From Brachionus koreanus (taxonomy: Eukaryota; Rotifera; Eurotatoria; Ploima; Brachionidae): 64,000 nucleotides of DNA. The translations under genes were made by a program, and so were the position numbers. The stretch spans positions 5,343,141 to 5,407,140 of the forward strand of contig PJRA01000263.1 in NCBI GenBank assembly GCA_016987375.1. Reading direction: 5' to 3'. Position 1 is the stretch's first letter, and every line of letters starts with the position of its first letter. Shown in pieces: positions 1 to 11,344 of the stretch. Under the pieces are notes generated by a model. The model had not been told where the DNA came from and did not search any database. It saw only the letters and a program-made list of their open reading frames with translations.

Positions 1-930
1 GAGCGAACTTTGAACAAATGTCCAGGAGTAATTGACAATGTCGAGATGTAGTTGCTTGTATTACAATATCATCACAATAACCTACAACTCATTCTCACCT
101 CATTAATAGATGCGCCAAGTTTTAGGTCAATACATTCATTTAGTAAGTCATTTATAAAAAAGTTAAATAAGTAGGGAGATAGAACGCCTCCTTGTTTAAC
201 TCCCTCAGTTGTTGCTATCATATCTCCTACTTTGTTCTGATATTTCACACTGATTTTAGAGATACTGTAATAGTAGTATAAGACGCCATATTTCATTTGG
301 TATGTTATTTATAAGTTTATAAACGAGCCCATCTCTCCATAGCTTATCAAAAGCTTTACTTGCATCTAAAAAGACGACATGAAGTTTTGAATTGTTTTGT
401 CTATAAAAGTTAATAGTTTCATTAACTAAGAAATACGCATGTTTGCATGAAATATATTTTTTGTAACCAAATTGATTAATACTTATTTTACTAAGGCAAC
501 CCATCTTAGTAAAAGTAATTCTAAAATAGTAGCTAATGAATTAGAAACTGAGATTGGATGAAGTCACTTGGGCTATTGATAACTTTTTTTTTTTGGAATT
601 GGTGTAACCATTGAAATATTAAATAATTCTGGTAAGTAACCAAAGCTTAATGAAGGATTAAAGAACCACATATCAATATTTAAATGGTTATTTATGATCA
701 TCAAAGGATTTTCAATTTCAAAAATAATAGAACTTAAAACGGAAAAATTAAAAAATTTAAATTTAAAAGTAAGATGTAATGGTGTAGCAATAAGTTTTTT
801 AATATTAGTTTCTGAAACTAATTGAAAACTAATTTTAATTTTTTCAATTTGCGATTAATGGTTTCTTGTACGTTAAAGTAATTTTTTATACTATTTTCAT
901 AAAATTCTTTAATTTTAGCTGAAAAAAAAA
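1..930 (-). mobile_element. Decayed non-LTR retrotransposon (jockey-like) reverse transcriptase, cut by the window edge
   Basis: Reading the minus strand from about 930 down to 1, pieces of one reverse transcriptase appear in the family order but in shifting frames. First comes a pre-RT stretch with MVTPIPKK (about 590-620), then an RPIS-like stretch ISVSNSLATILE (about 500-550). Motif A follows as VVFLDASKAFDKLW (about 345-390), then motif B as GVKQGGVLSPYLFNFFINDL (about 150-215). Motif C is GYCDDIVIQ at the left edge (about 60-80), where the usual FADD has become YCDD but both aspartates remain. At least two frameshifts separate these blocks, so it is a dead copy. The endonuclease end is not recognisable and the 3' end lies outside the window. 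Assignment to the jockey-like group rests on motif wording only. Confidence 0.8.
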
Positions 931-1257
931 ACATTTTTATGCTATACAGGTATTTAGTTTTGAGTGGAATAAATTTACCCATTAATATTCATGCTTTATG
1001 TTTTATGACGTTAAAATCTTTTTTATTACTGAATTCAATATTTGTTAAAATAACAACAGCTCTAACAAATTTGCCTAGACGTATGTCTATAAACGTGGAT
1101 GGTTCCCTCAGAGCACCTTGTTCCGAAATTCATGTAATCATTGACTGAGGAATTTTATTTGAAAATTTATTCATTTTCTAAAAAAATACAATCAATATTT
1201 TTAGCTAATAAGGGTCATTTTTTTTTAAATTTTATATATGTGTGATAAAATTCAAGC

Positions 1258-1305
1258 TTCTATTTTTCAAAAAGGGGTCTAAAAATCTCCTTGGGCGTTT
1301 TAGTG
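1258..1305. repeat. Possible end of a piggyBac-type short element
   Basis: The stretch ends in TTTTAGTGTTAA. It carries AAAAAGGGGTCTAAAAATC upstream, in the same order as the right ends at about 39700-39743 and 60530-60570 (AAAAAGGGGTTAAAAAGAC, then CCGG, then TTTTTGAGTGTTAA). The matching left end was not found, so this would be a truncated relic. Similarity is judged by eye over about 45 bp. Confidence 0.35.
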
Positions 1306-4300
1306 TTAAATTAATTTTCAAAGGAAAATAATTTTAATAGAAGCAATTATTATATTAATAAGGAGCTGAAATATTTTTTAATAGAAGCAAAATTAAAATA
1401 AAACAAAGAACAAATATAATAAAAGAGCATTTTTTTCAATTAACTAATTTAGTGTATTTATTTTGATTTCTGATTTCACACCGTCTTATTTAACTGAAAC
1501 GCTATTTCTTGGACGAACTCGGCTTCTTTTTGAGATTTCATTTAAAATAATAAATTTTATCAAATTTATTTCTGTTTCAAAAGCTTAATTTGATATTAAA
1601 TATGTGAGAAGTTTTTTTCAAAATTTTGGTCTCTTATCTTATTTCATAAGATATAGATTATATAGATTTACACATATTTTTAATATAAAATGATTAAAAA
1701 AAAAATGATTAGTTTAAAATTTAATTTCAAAACAAATAGAAATACAGCTGTTTACTTATATGTTAATTTAGCAACCGAATTATTTAAATGAATCCTGATA
1801 ATTTTGAAATTATCTTGCAATTTTTTGAATAAATAGTTTTAAAGTTAATGTGCCAAAATTTGAAAAATATTTTTATCAACAGAACAGTTTGCCAACAATT
1901 TTTCTTTCAGAAAAATATTACTCAAATCTGGACATAGAAATGGTAATATCAGAATAATTAATTATTAATTATAAGCTTTAGGAAAAAACTTTTGCAAAAT
2001 TTTTTAAACTCATTTTTAGAATGAAAAAAATGAAAAAATAAATATTAAATAGTTTTAACCTAATTTTTTTAAGCGCAATATACTTAGACTTGATAAAAGC
2101 ATAAAGTGAAGGCTGATGAGACTTTAAACAAATCGGCGATTGTATCATCTTTTAAGATTTTTTCTAAGGCGATAATTTAATACGTAATATGAATATGCAG
2201 ATAAAATCACAAAAAAAAATCTTGATTGCATAACTTTAAAATGTTTAGATCCCCATAAAAATGTGTTAATTGTTTAAGTGCTTGATTTGGCTTAAATTTC
2301 TTGGATAAATATTTTTATATCTGATTATCGGTTTAATGGACCATTGGGACGTAAATTATTTATATAGGCTCAAGCTTTTTTTGTTATTTAAATAAACTTG
2401 ATGTTTATCTATTTTACTCCCCTGACTAGAAATTGACAGCTCACTGGTCTAATCAATAGAATGCTTAAGTAGCTCTGTTTCATATATTTTGTAACTCGGT
2501 TGGGAATTAAAGTGTATGAGTTTAATGTTGTTCATAAAATATCAAGTTTCTTAATCCTAGTACTTAACTACAATAAAATATTTCCAAGGATTAGATTATT
2601 TTATAACGTAAGAGAAAGAGAGAATTATATATTTTTATATAAATTAGAAGTAGGCGAATTTTTAAAAAATTTGCTTATTTTTGAAAATTTTATTTAGAAA
2701 TGACAGCTGATTGATTTTATCAGAAGAGTAGGCAATTTAATTGATACAGATACAGAATTTGAGAAAAGGTGGCTAAAAATTATGCGTAGTGCGTAAAATC
2801 AATTTTTATTTAAAAGAAAGAAATCGAATTTTTTTTGGTTTTTGTTAATTCAAAAGCTTTTGGATTTCTTAGTCATGAAAAATGACTTCAAAGCCTAATA
2901 AGAACACATTTTAATATTCACCTTTATCTTAGAAACCGAATTATTAAACATTTGTTTTGAGAAAAAAATTCTTTTTATTGGAGTAATTTTAATTTTTGCC
3001 GCAATACATTGATATCACATTATTTTTATTTATTATGTATCAAAGAACTTTCGATAGCTTTATGAATAAAGCAAAAAATTTTTGTGATTTTATCTCAAAC
3101 AAAATATATTAGCATATTAGAGAATTGATTTTATTATTTTATCTTTTATTTATTTATTCATTAATTCACAATAAAGATTAAAGAACACTTTTGCTTAGAT
3201 AGGGTCTATAAAACAATTTTCTGACAGATAAAAATAAAATTAATAATCATATATTTTTCTCTTAACCCATATCTATTTTTTTAAGCTACACTAATTTTAG
3301 TTTCACCTTCATTTTTTAAGATGAGTTAAATCTTAAAAATTAAACGACAAATTAATCATTCGCGTCATCTGATCTAAAACAAATAGCAAAACATGTGTAA
3401 AAAAGCTCAGAAGATTCATATTGATTTTAAACATTTATTTTCAAATTCAGACTATTTTCAGTTAAAATTAGTTTTTAAAACTTTATTTATAAAGCTAGAG
3501 CTAAAACCAAGACCCAGTGTGTTACTCTATGACTTTTTATTCAAATTGTTTTAATGCTTGGCTCGCTTATCAAAAGGTCAAATGGACACTTGATACTTAT
3601 AATTTATTATTTTGAATAATTATGATGTTAAAACGATTACTAAGCTCTTAGATTATTATATTTGGTACTTGAAAAATAAGCTTTAAAATTATAAAAGTTA
3701 ACTATTAAAATTAGAAAAATTTAGTTTAGAACTGTGACAGTTCAATAAGTTTAATTTAGAAAGATTCAAAAATTATGAATACTGAGTTATGATAATTTAT
3801 TTTATTAATAATTTGAATAATAATCTAGAGATAAAAAAAATATTGTCTAAGTGCCATAGCTAAAATTTCTAAATAGGAATTATTAGAATTATTTCATTTA
3901 TTAGTTTAAACTATTTATTCAGTTTATTAAGTCTAAACTAAAACAGTAATAAAGACGATTAATTTGAAAAGAAAAGAGATTTAACTTAATTTGGTCAGAT
4001 TGAAACCAAATAAAAGATATAATTTAATTTTTTTATATCTAGCTAGTCTAGAGTTTCAACTAATCATATTTAGCATGAGTATAAAATCCTAGGTGCAAGC
4101 TTTGATTATGCTATGAAAATAAATTAATGGAATGTTAATTAAATAAAATAATTGACATTAATGGAATGATGTGTAATCGCCTTTTTTTCTCCTTGTGAAG
4201 TATAGGGTCATTACTTTAGATTTCCACTCAAATTGGTCTTCAAGTGAAGTGACTGGACCACCTGACATCAATCAGGAAGTTTGGGATTAAATCCTTACTC

Positions 4301-5200
4301 AGTTCCGACTTCAAACTTAAAAGGTTAACTGTCCAACCTTCCAAGAATTAAAATAGTACCTAAGAAATCGTGAAAGCAGTAAGAATATCAACCATTACTT
4401 CGATAATTTTTTTGATTAGAAAAATTTAGGTTTTTGGGAATACCAGGCATCTATGTTTTTTTTTAAAAAACAAACATACTAAATTTTTTTTCAAGTTTTT
4501 TTTTTTTAAATTTTTCAAATGATTCTGAGTAATATATAAGTTTTCACCATTGTTAATGTTAATACATAGAAAAAAATATGAGAAATAATGTCTTGATAAT
4601 ATTTCAAAAAATGAGAATTATTATTAATAATAAAAAGCATACTAAGTCACTAATAAAAATAGTTGTTTATTTGCTTTTAAAGCCGAGAAATAGATGAATT
4701 ATAAAAGCACGTTCATATAAAAACATTTCTCTCTTAAGTAAAAGAATGTATGGTCAAAATATGCTAATTAAAAGACTAATTTGGGGACATGGTATGCCTT
4801 TACAAGAAAATTATTACTATATAATGCGCATCGTTCACTGAATTTAAATTATTGTAGGTAATAATCATAAAATATTACACTCAATAGGAAAAGTCGAACG
4901 CTCGAGCGTGCTATAGCAAAATAGCTATCTCGCACATAAAATATTTTATTTCTAAATATAAAAAAAATTTTGCTAGCTAAATCTTAGCAATATAAGAAAG
5001 AGAGAGAGCAAGCTTTAAACTGCGCCATTTCTATTTTAGTTTGTATTCATAATAGGCGAGCAACAAAGGCTTCTCTCCTAGGCCAAACTATTTGCCAAAC
5101 ATAAACTAGTCCAATTTTGGCTTGGCAGATTCCTACGAAACTTAAATTTAATTTTGTTTTAGATTTTTATTTATTTATTTAATAATAAATTAAAAAAAAA
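1306..5200. other. AT-rich intergenic DNA with no gene recognised
   Basis: No long open frame and no protein similarity is visible on either strand. A somewhat GC-richer patch at about 4180-4340 has no coding signal. A small GC-rich palindrome, CGCTCGAGCG, followed by a hairpin lies near 4897-4935, about 330 bp before the DCP2 start. No promoter element could be assigned. Confidence 0.5.
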
Positions 5201-5260
5201 AAAACTAAAAAAAATTTATGTTTTTTTTTCTTCCACCCATTAACGTGTAAATTTGCAAAA

Positions 5261-6923
5261 ATGAGTAAAAAAATGGAAGACAAAAGCAGTGGTTACTGCA
5301 TACCGGAGAGCATTTTGAGCGATTTGTGTAGTCGGTTCATAATAAACGTACCTGAAGAGGAACGCACCGATCTGATACGCATATTTTTTCAGATTGAAAT
5401 AGCGCACTGGTTTTATCTGGACTTCTACTGCGAGTCGAGCTACTCGTCATCCAGTTCGTCGTCTTCGTCGCCGTCCTCATCCTCATCATCATCGGACGAC
5501 AACGACGAAGACAGCGAAACCAACCTAGTACCGCAAAAGCCATTTTCTACCCATCAGCTCAAGCCGTGCAGCATTCGCACATTTGCCGAGAACATATTCC
5601 GCCATTGTCCGTTTTTGGTGCAGCACGCCAGTCAGCTAGACGACATTCTGTCCAAGTGGCGCTCGTTCAAACACGCCGTGCCAACCAATGGAGCCATAAT
5701 ACTCGACGAATCAATGAAGCATGTACTGTTAGTGCAAGGTTTTTGGGCCAAGGCCTCCTGGGGCTTTCCAAAGGGAAAGGTGTTCGAAGAGGAGACCGAG
5801 GCCAAGTGCGCCATTCGCGAAGTTCTCGAAGAAACCGGATATGACATTAGCAAAAAACTGGTCGATAACGAATACTTGCAGATAAATATCAATGACCAGA
5901 CTATTCGTTTGTACATCATTACCGATGTATCCAAGTCGATTAAATTCGAGCCGAAGACCAGGCGCGAGATTAAAGAGGTCCGCTGGTTTCCCATTGACGA
6001 ACTGCCCGTTCACCGCAAAGACAACCGCTCCAAACACAAATTGGGCTACTCTCCGAACGCTTTTTTCATGGTCATACCGTTTGTAAAGTAAATTCAAAAT
6101 ATTTTTATTTTTTTTTTAATTTTTTTTAATTTTTTTTTTCATTTATTTTTTTTTTTTAATTTGATTTATTATTTCAGGTCGCTTAGAAAGTGGATATCGG
6201 TGAAGAGAGGTCAGATGAATGGTGAGCTCGTCAACGGTAAAATAGTGAATAAATCACTAAATATTCAAAACAGCAGACCGGAAAAGTCGAGCGTCAAGCA
6301 CAGACGACATAACAGTCACAGTCATTACGTAAACAATAGCTATTATTCATACTCTTCACACCACAGCTATTCGTCAAATAATTTCAATAGCTTGAAAACG
6401 GCCAAGTATAAAATAATGTCCAAGTCAAACGAAAGCATTGCGTCGACTAGCAACTCGGCCAAAAAGTCCGGCAATGGCTCACTTTTTAAGAATAATTCGG
6501 CGGAGTCTGCCGAAACGAACAAGCAAAAAACAAATCAAGTGCAAAAAATGCAACAAAATGAACTAAACGATTTGCTTAAGCTTAAAGAGGCCGCATTGGC
6601 AAATAAGAACAAATGCCAAAAGGCCAAGTACAACAGTTTCTCTAAGCCAAAGTCGAACACGGCGCCAAAACGCGCCTCGCCCATCAAGCACTCAGCCTGT
6701 ACTTTAAATAATTTTAATATATTTTTTATTTTTTTTTACCATTTGTTTTCTATAAGCTTATAACCTTGGCTTTAACATGACAAACGCGGGCCGAGTCTCG
6801 CTAAGTGCCGGCATCAACAAGGTAAAAAAACAGCTTGAGTTCAACGGACCTGAGTGCTGGATTAACTTTAAGTTCGACTACGAGCAAATAATTGAAAATT
6901 TGCCGCCCGTTATCGATCTATAG
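5261..6923 (+). CDS. DCP2: DCP2, mRNA-decapping hydrolase (Nudix)
   Basis: DCP2 removes the m7G cap from mRNA in cytoplasmic decay granules, working with DCP1 and EDC4. Three exons, 5261..6087, 6178..6698 and 6757..6923, join with GT-AG introns of 90 and 58 nt to give 504 aa ending at TAG. Residues about 13-140 form the N-terminal regulatory domain (LCSRFIINVP, AHWFYLDFY, HCPFL). It is interrupted at about 58-90 by a serine run followed by acidic residues. The Nudix box spans Gly172 to Tyr194, with the REVLEE core supplying the metal-binding Glu187, Glu190 and Glu191. The Box B region follows, ending in MVIPFVK-SLRKWI across the first intron. Exon 2 is low-complexity, rich in Ser, Asn and Lys. 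Exon 3 ends with CWINFKFDYEQII, which resembles a conserved metazoan C-terminal contact motif (from memory, unverified). The codons are richer in G and C than the flanking DNA. The start is the first ATG; a second lies four codons later. Confidence 0.95.
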
Positions 6924-7308
6924 AGTCCGATTAATACACATCCAGTACACACAAGAATCAATTGAGTTTGTTTGCTAATAATTAAATGTGTCTAAGTGTC
7001 AAAAGGGAATAATTATCACTAAAAACATAGGGCAAGGGAGTTTATTGTTTATTGATAGACATTTTTTAGTTATCCTTTTTCGTTAAGACTTTTTACTTTT
7101 TTTTTTTTTTGTTTAAATTTGAGAAACATTTTGCTTTTTACTAGAAGCACCATCTGCGTCATTTTACGACGCTTGTCTAATTTTATTTAAAAAAATTTAA
7201 ATAATATTTTTGATTGCTTAGAGAATTTGTTAAGAGCCTATTTAAGAAATCATTTATTTTGAGAAAAAAAAAATAATAATAATTATCTCAATATTGTAAA
7301 TATTTCGA

Positions 7309-7318
7309 AATAAATAAA
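7309..7318 (+). terminator. Tandem polyadenylation signals after DCP2
   Basis: Two overlapping AATAAA hexamers about 390 nt after the DCP2 stop codon are the first good poly(A) signals on this strand. A further AATAAA at 8547-8552 could serve a longer 3' UTR. Confidence 0.5.
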
Positions 7319-7487
7319 ATTGTACAATTATGAACATAATATATGAATTTATTGATTGATCATAATGCGCACAAACTCAAAATAGACTACAAGTCCATCC
7401 ATTAACAAGAATGGCATGCTTATTTGGCATTGTGCCGAATAAAGTCTGCATTTTACCAACACTCTAAGCCGTGTTTATTCAACCGAA

Positions 7488-8552
7488 ATGACTGATCAAT
7501 TTTCAAATATTCAAGTGGTCAATGATAAACGAGACAATGTCACAATTGTTTGTGTTGGTGCCTCTAGTATTTCAAGCAATTCAATTTATTAATTAGAAAT
7601 TTTTATCCATGAAAAAAAAAATCAAAAAAAAAAACCAAAAAAAAAATTATAATAGAGTGAAATGAAATATTCCGTTATTAGATGGCGCGGATCGAGTCCG
7701 ACGCTCCGGTAATGACCGCCATGGTAGTTTTCCACAGATCGTCTACAATTTGATTCGCGTCAACCGTTTATTTAAAGAATGAAATTTTTTAATTTAATCT
7801 ACATTTACAAACAAACAACTTTGTTGATTCTGTATATAGTAGTATAAAAATCGGCTTTGTATCAAATCAAACAATGTACATAAAAACAAAGACTTGGTTG
7901 GCCGTGGTACACATCGTTTGCCGATTGTATCTTATATTGTATATAGTAAAAGATACATGCCAATGAAAAATTATACCTCAATTTTTTGTGTGTATGTGCG
8001 ACAAATGATTTGTATCACGACCGGTTGGGTCTGGCGGCTATTTTTTCAATTGTAAAAACAGAGGAGCAATTCAGCTATTCCCGGTTTATGATTGAACAGA
8101 ATAGGATTTTTTTTAAAGACCACTTTTTTAGTAATTTTTCTAAACTCAAAAATTCGATTTTCCTTATGTGCTCGCTTTGGCATGACGCTACACAGTCGTA
8201 GAGCTATGTAAATTTTTGACCTTTTGACTTACATAAATGAATCACGAATTAAACTATTGTTTAAAACAAAATTTATTTATTTATTTTTCTTTTCCAAAAG
8301 ACCGGCCACTCTCAAGCCTAGAGTCGATTATATGTTTCTGTCTCTGTTTGAAGTGGTCCGAGTTTTCAATCAAAAATTTACACTTTTCTCGGTCTGTTCT
8401 CGTCTTTTAAATGTAAATTGAATTTTAACTATTTCTTTGTATTTTCACACTGATCGCACTCAAATATGTATTCATTTCTTCTTTTTTGTTTAATGTGTAT
8501 TTCTTTTTTTTTTTTTGTAAATGGAGCGCAGTCAGTGTTTTGAATGAATAAA
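7488..8552 (+). other. GC-richer non-repetitive block downstream of DCP2; extended 3' UTR or an unrecognised small gene
   Basis: This block stands out from its surroundings by base composition. It holds a 34-codon open frame starting MTDQFSNIQVVNDK (7488-7592). It also has a GC-rich patch at about 7680-7790 that is open in more than one frame. On the plus strand an AG at about 7680 is followed by a 33-residue frame ending FKE-stop. On the minus strand there is a 28-residue frame ending DSIRAI-stop. No homologue is recognised for any of them. GC-rich islands recur at about 8010-8200 and 8300-8410. An AATAAA lies at 8547. It could be a long alternative DCP2 3' UTR or a separate short transcript; the sequence does not decide. 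Confidence 0.3.
7831..7945 (+). promoter_or_regulatory. Cluster of three Pumilio-type motifs (TGTANATA)
   Basis: TGTATATA at 7831, TGTACATA at 7875 and TGTATATA at 7938 all match the Pumilio/PUF recognition element UGUANAUA on the plus strand. A TGTAAATA also occurs at 7296 near the DCP2 poly(A) signals. At this base composition I estimate about one match per 2-3 kb per strand, so three in 115 nt is a clear excess. They would act only if this region is transcribed as 3' UTR. Confidence 0.35.
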
Positions 8553-8599
8553 AAGAATGGAACACAAATCAGTCGACATCAATTGGGTACAAGTTGAAT

Positions 8600-9720
8600 T
8601 TTTTTGTTTACAAAAATTACAAATCCTCTTCAATTTTAACTTTATAATCTAGAATTTGAAAACAACAAGATACTTTTTAAAATGTATTAAAAAAAAAAAA
8701 TCACACAAAAATTTTTAGAAAAAAAAAATTAATTTTTTTTATTTAAAATGGTCCACTTTTAAAAATTTTTTGTTGGTGTGTGATACGGTTGTCTTTACTT
8801 TATTATCTCAATCTGATATGATTCCTTATTTTAATGTAAACTATTCTCTCTTTATCTTTCTTTTTATTTGTAAATTCTTAATTTTTCTTTATGCATTTCA
8901 TTGTTTTTTTTTTTACTTTTTTTTGCCTAGTCAATTTTTCAAAAAATTTGTTATTTCTTTTTTGTAAAATTTTTTTTAAATTTGGATGTTCAACAGAAAA
9001 AAGTAAAAAAAAATCAAGTCAAATGTTAAAACAACGACCAAATTTTCTTTTTGAACAAATGATTGTGTATTATGCGAACAAATGTATTAATCACTTTTTA
9101 TTGCCTTCAAGACTTTTTTAAAAATGGAATTTTGAATAAAAAAAATTAAAAAAAAATTTTTTTTGCTTTCTTAGAGATTTTTAAAAAACCATAGTAATTT
9201 AAAAGACCCTTTAGATAAAAAAAAATGATCAACTGGTTTCTACTAAGTAATAAACGCAGCCTAGAAGAATAATTTAATTCAGCTACCTGTTATTGAGTGC
9301 AAATAATTTATTGAAAAGGAGTTTTTAACCCTTGCCTATTATTCTATTGTTATGGAAAAAATAATTATTCAATTTGGGGAGTGATATCAGTAAATGCATT
9401 TATCAGATGTCATTTTAACAAAATTTTTATTTAATAAAAGTGAAAGGTTTAGTTTAGTGAAAAATTCTTTGGCACGAATAATGAAAGCTAAATAGAAGAT
9501 TTTGTTAAAAATAAAAAAAACATGTAAATTCACTAAATTGAATCCCAATATTTTTAAATAAAAAGTTTAATATTTTAGTTATTGTTCTTATGATTATAAT
9601 GTTCTGGTTTATGTTGTTTAGAGCAATCCCAAGCTAACAGTCGTTGCCAAGTTGCTACTCATAATTTGAAAGATTTCAATTTTAATTTTGATTGAAACTT
9701 TTTGAAGGCTACTTAAAAAT
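8600..9720. other. AT-rich intergenic DNA, nothing recognised
   Basis: The block contains long A and T runs and short chance open frames. No protein similarity or repeat structure was noticed. Confidence 0.5.
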
Positions 9721-10090
9721 GCTTTAGATGAGCGGTTTTTAAAATGATTAATTGCTTGTGATGATAAATGGATCTATTTTCGAAATTATGATAACAGAAA
9801 TAAGTGATTGGAGTCATCTCAGAAAGTCGTGAAAAAAGGACACTCTGAAAAAAAAGTGATGTTTTAAGTTAAGTGTAATTTCCAAGGGGTGATACACTTT
9901 CAGCTGATTATGCTTTAAATGCAATACTTTATTCTGAGCAATACGAATGAATTTATGCTTCCCTTCAAGAAAAATATCCATAGTCAACCAAAAGCTTGGT
10001 TAGATTGTTTCTTAAAGATAACGCTACACCTCATACAGCTTTAAGAACAACGGCAAAAAAAAAGGAGCTGGAAGGGATCGCACTAAGAGC
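9721..10090 (+). mobile_element. Decayed mariner transposase fragment
   Basis: One frame, with several in-frame stops, reads in mariner order: LIACDDKWIYF (the first catalytic Asp region, usually GDEKW), KKGHSEKKVMF, CNFQGVIHFQL and then KDNATPHTALRTT (the second catalytic Asp region, usually QDNARPH). The third-Asp block and both terminal repeats are not seen. The numerous stops make it an old inactive copy. Confidence 0.75.
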
Positions 10091-10269
10091 CTTAGACAAT
10101 AAACTTTTTTCAAATATTCTTTTAAGTACTTTTAAGTATCTAAGAATTCACTTTTAGTGATGTTGATTAGTCAATTTACTCATCTAACAAAACTCAACGA
10201 GATTTTTAGCATCAAAAACTTACCAATTTATAAAAATCATATTTTATATGATGTGAAAAGACATATTCT

Positions 10270-10880
10270 GATACTAATTTTTTCTGCTTGACTCATGTAC
10301 ACACCATGAAGGGTATAGATGAGTTCAATTAAACTCATTTTTGACATGAATACGAGGATACATGAAATATGAATTTTGTCAATAAAAAACTTTATTTTTT
10401 GATGATATTGATGCTAATTTATTTGATTATGTTGGTCCAGTGAAAAAGTATCAAAAACCTTGTAGAATGTGTCAGCATAGTCAGCTGGGTTTTGAAGCAA
10501 AATGTTCTTTATAAATAATTTTGATAACGAATTTCACACTACATTAAAACAAGTTTATAAGGACGCTACATGTATTTGAAGTAAACCGAATTACTGTGCG
10601 GCAAAAGCAACTGTTTCAAGTGAGAACGGAGTTAAAATCTATAAAAAAAAAGGGTTGAACCAAAGCAGACGAAAGTCAAGGAAATTGAAGGAACAAAGAG
10701 ATCAAGTATTCAAGATTCTGAACATTTTAATGTTGATAAAAATGATGAAATGTGATTCAATGTTTCCTCGGATACATGCCAAAAATGAGGTTAATGGGAC
10801 TCATCTATACCCTTTGAAGCTCTCAGATTATCCTTTTTCCAGGGTTACGCTTCACTTGAATTTAGCGTAATCAAGTTTAT
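10270..10880 (-). mobile_element. RTE-type LINE relic split by a nested element
   Basis: The minus strand at 10813-10880 matches the RTE copy at about 50975-51045, at about three quarters identity by eye. Both share CTGGAAAAAGG and CTGAGAGCTTCAAA. The matching continues on the far side of the insert, at about 10275-10310 (CTTGACTCATGTACA against CCTGACTCCTGTACA). The relic is therefore interrupted at a single point by the element at 10311-10812. Only about 100 bp of LINE sequence is recognisable. Confidence 0.6.
10311..10812. mobile_element. Uncharacterised 502-bp inverted-repeat element nested in the RTE relic
   Basis: The ends are inverted repeats of about 60 bp with roughly nine mismatches. 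The left end begins GGGTATAGATGAGT and the right end finishes ACTCATCTATACCC. The flanks are CATGAA on the left and TTTGAA on the right. The intact LINE copy near 50975 has TTTGAA at this point, so a 6-bp target duplication with decay on the left is plausible. The interior shows a coding-like patch on the plus strand at about 10395-10510, including YQKPCRMCQHSQLGFEAKC with cysteines spaced like a zinc-binding knuckle. I cannot assign a superfamily. Confidence 0.55.
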
Positions 10881-10984
10881 TTATAGTTAATAATGTTTTA
10901 GTTATTTAGTTATTCTTAAATTTAATCAATTTATTTGATAAAAAATGGAATATTATTTAAGTAGTTTTTCATTTGCCATTTTTA

Positions 10985-11105
10985 AACATGCGCCCCGTAT
11001 TGCAGAGATATTTTGAAGATTTATCACCCTCAGTGGGTTTTGAACCCCGATCCTTTGCTTTCATGACTAACACACAAGCCTCTCGGCTATACAAGCTCAC
11101 TTGGT
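10985..11105 (-). repeat. tRNA-derived SINE, head portion
   Basis: The minus strand has an A-box-like TAGCCGAGAGG (about 11078-11090) and a B-box-like GGGGTTCAAAACC (about 11035-11048). They are about 31 nt apart, as in tRNA genes. The same arrangement and similar flanking sequence recur at 56985-57105. It is not a functional tRNA because the stems do not fold cleanly. Confidence 0.6.
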
Positions 11106-11148
11106 AACTTAACTCTCAGAAAATTAATCAAAAATTTATGAAAAAAAT

Positions 11149-11154
11149 TTTATT
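11149..11154 (-). terminator. Candidate poly(A) signal for the nidogen-like gene
   Basis: AATAAA on the minus strand, about 190 nt after the stop codon of the nidogen-like gene. Confidence 0.4.
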
Positions 11155-11344
11155 AAATTTAGGAACAACATTTCAATCAAAAATACAATAATAATTAAAG
11201 TTTTAAATGTTTTTGAAAAATTCCACTTTTCAGCGTATATTTAAATGGCATTAAAGTAATCTATTTCTACTTCATACCAAACTTGTAAAACATTATTAAA
11301 AAAAATTTAAATGATACTAATCTAAAAAAGAATCTAGAAAATTT

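Noticed and set aside
4180..4340. Possible SINE or tRNA in a GC-richer patch
   Set aside because: No A- and B-box pair with proper spacing and no match to the other repeats in the window.
10655..10870. 71-codon frame on the plus strand
   Set aside because: It crosses the boundary between the nested inverted-repeat element and the LINE relic, whose coding strand is the opposite one.
10985..11105. Functional tRNA gene
   Set aside because: A- and B-box motifs are present with tRNA-like spacing, but acceptor and anticodon stems do not fold. The same sequence recurs at 57000 as part of a longer repeat, so a SINE is the better reading.
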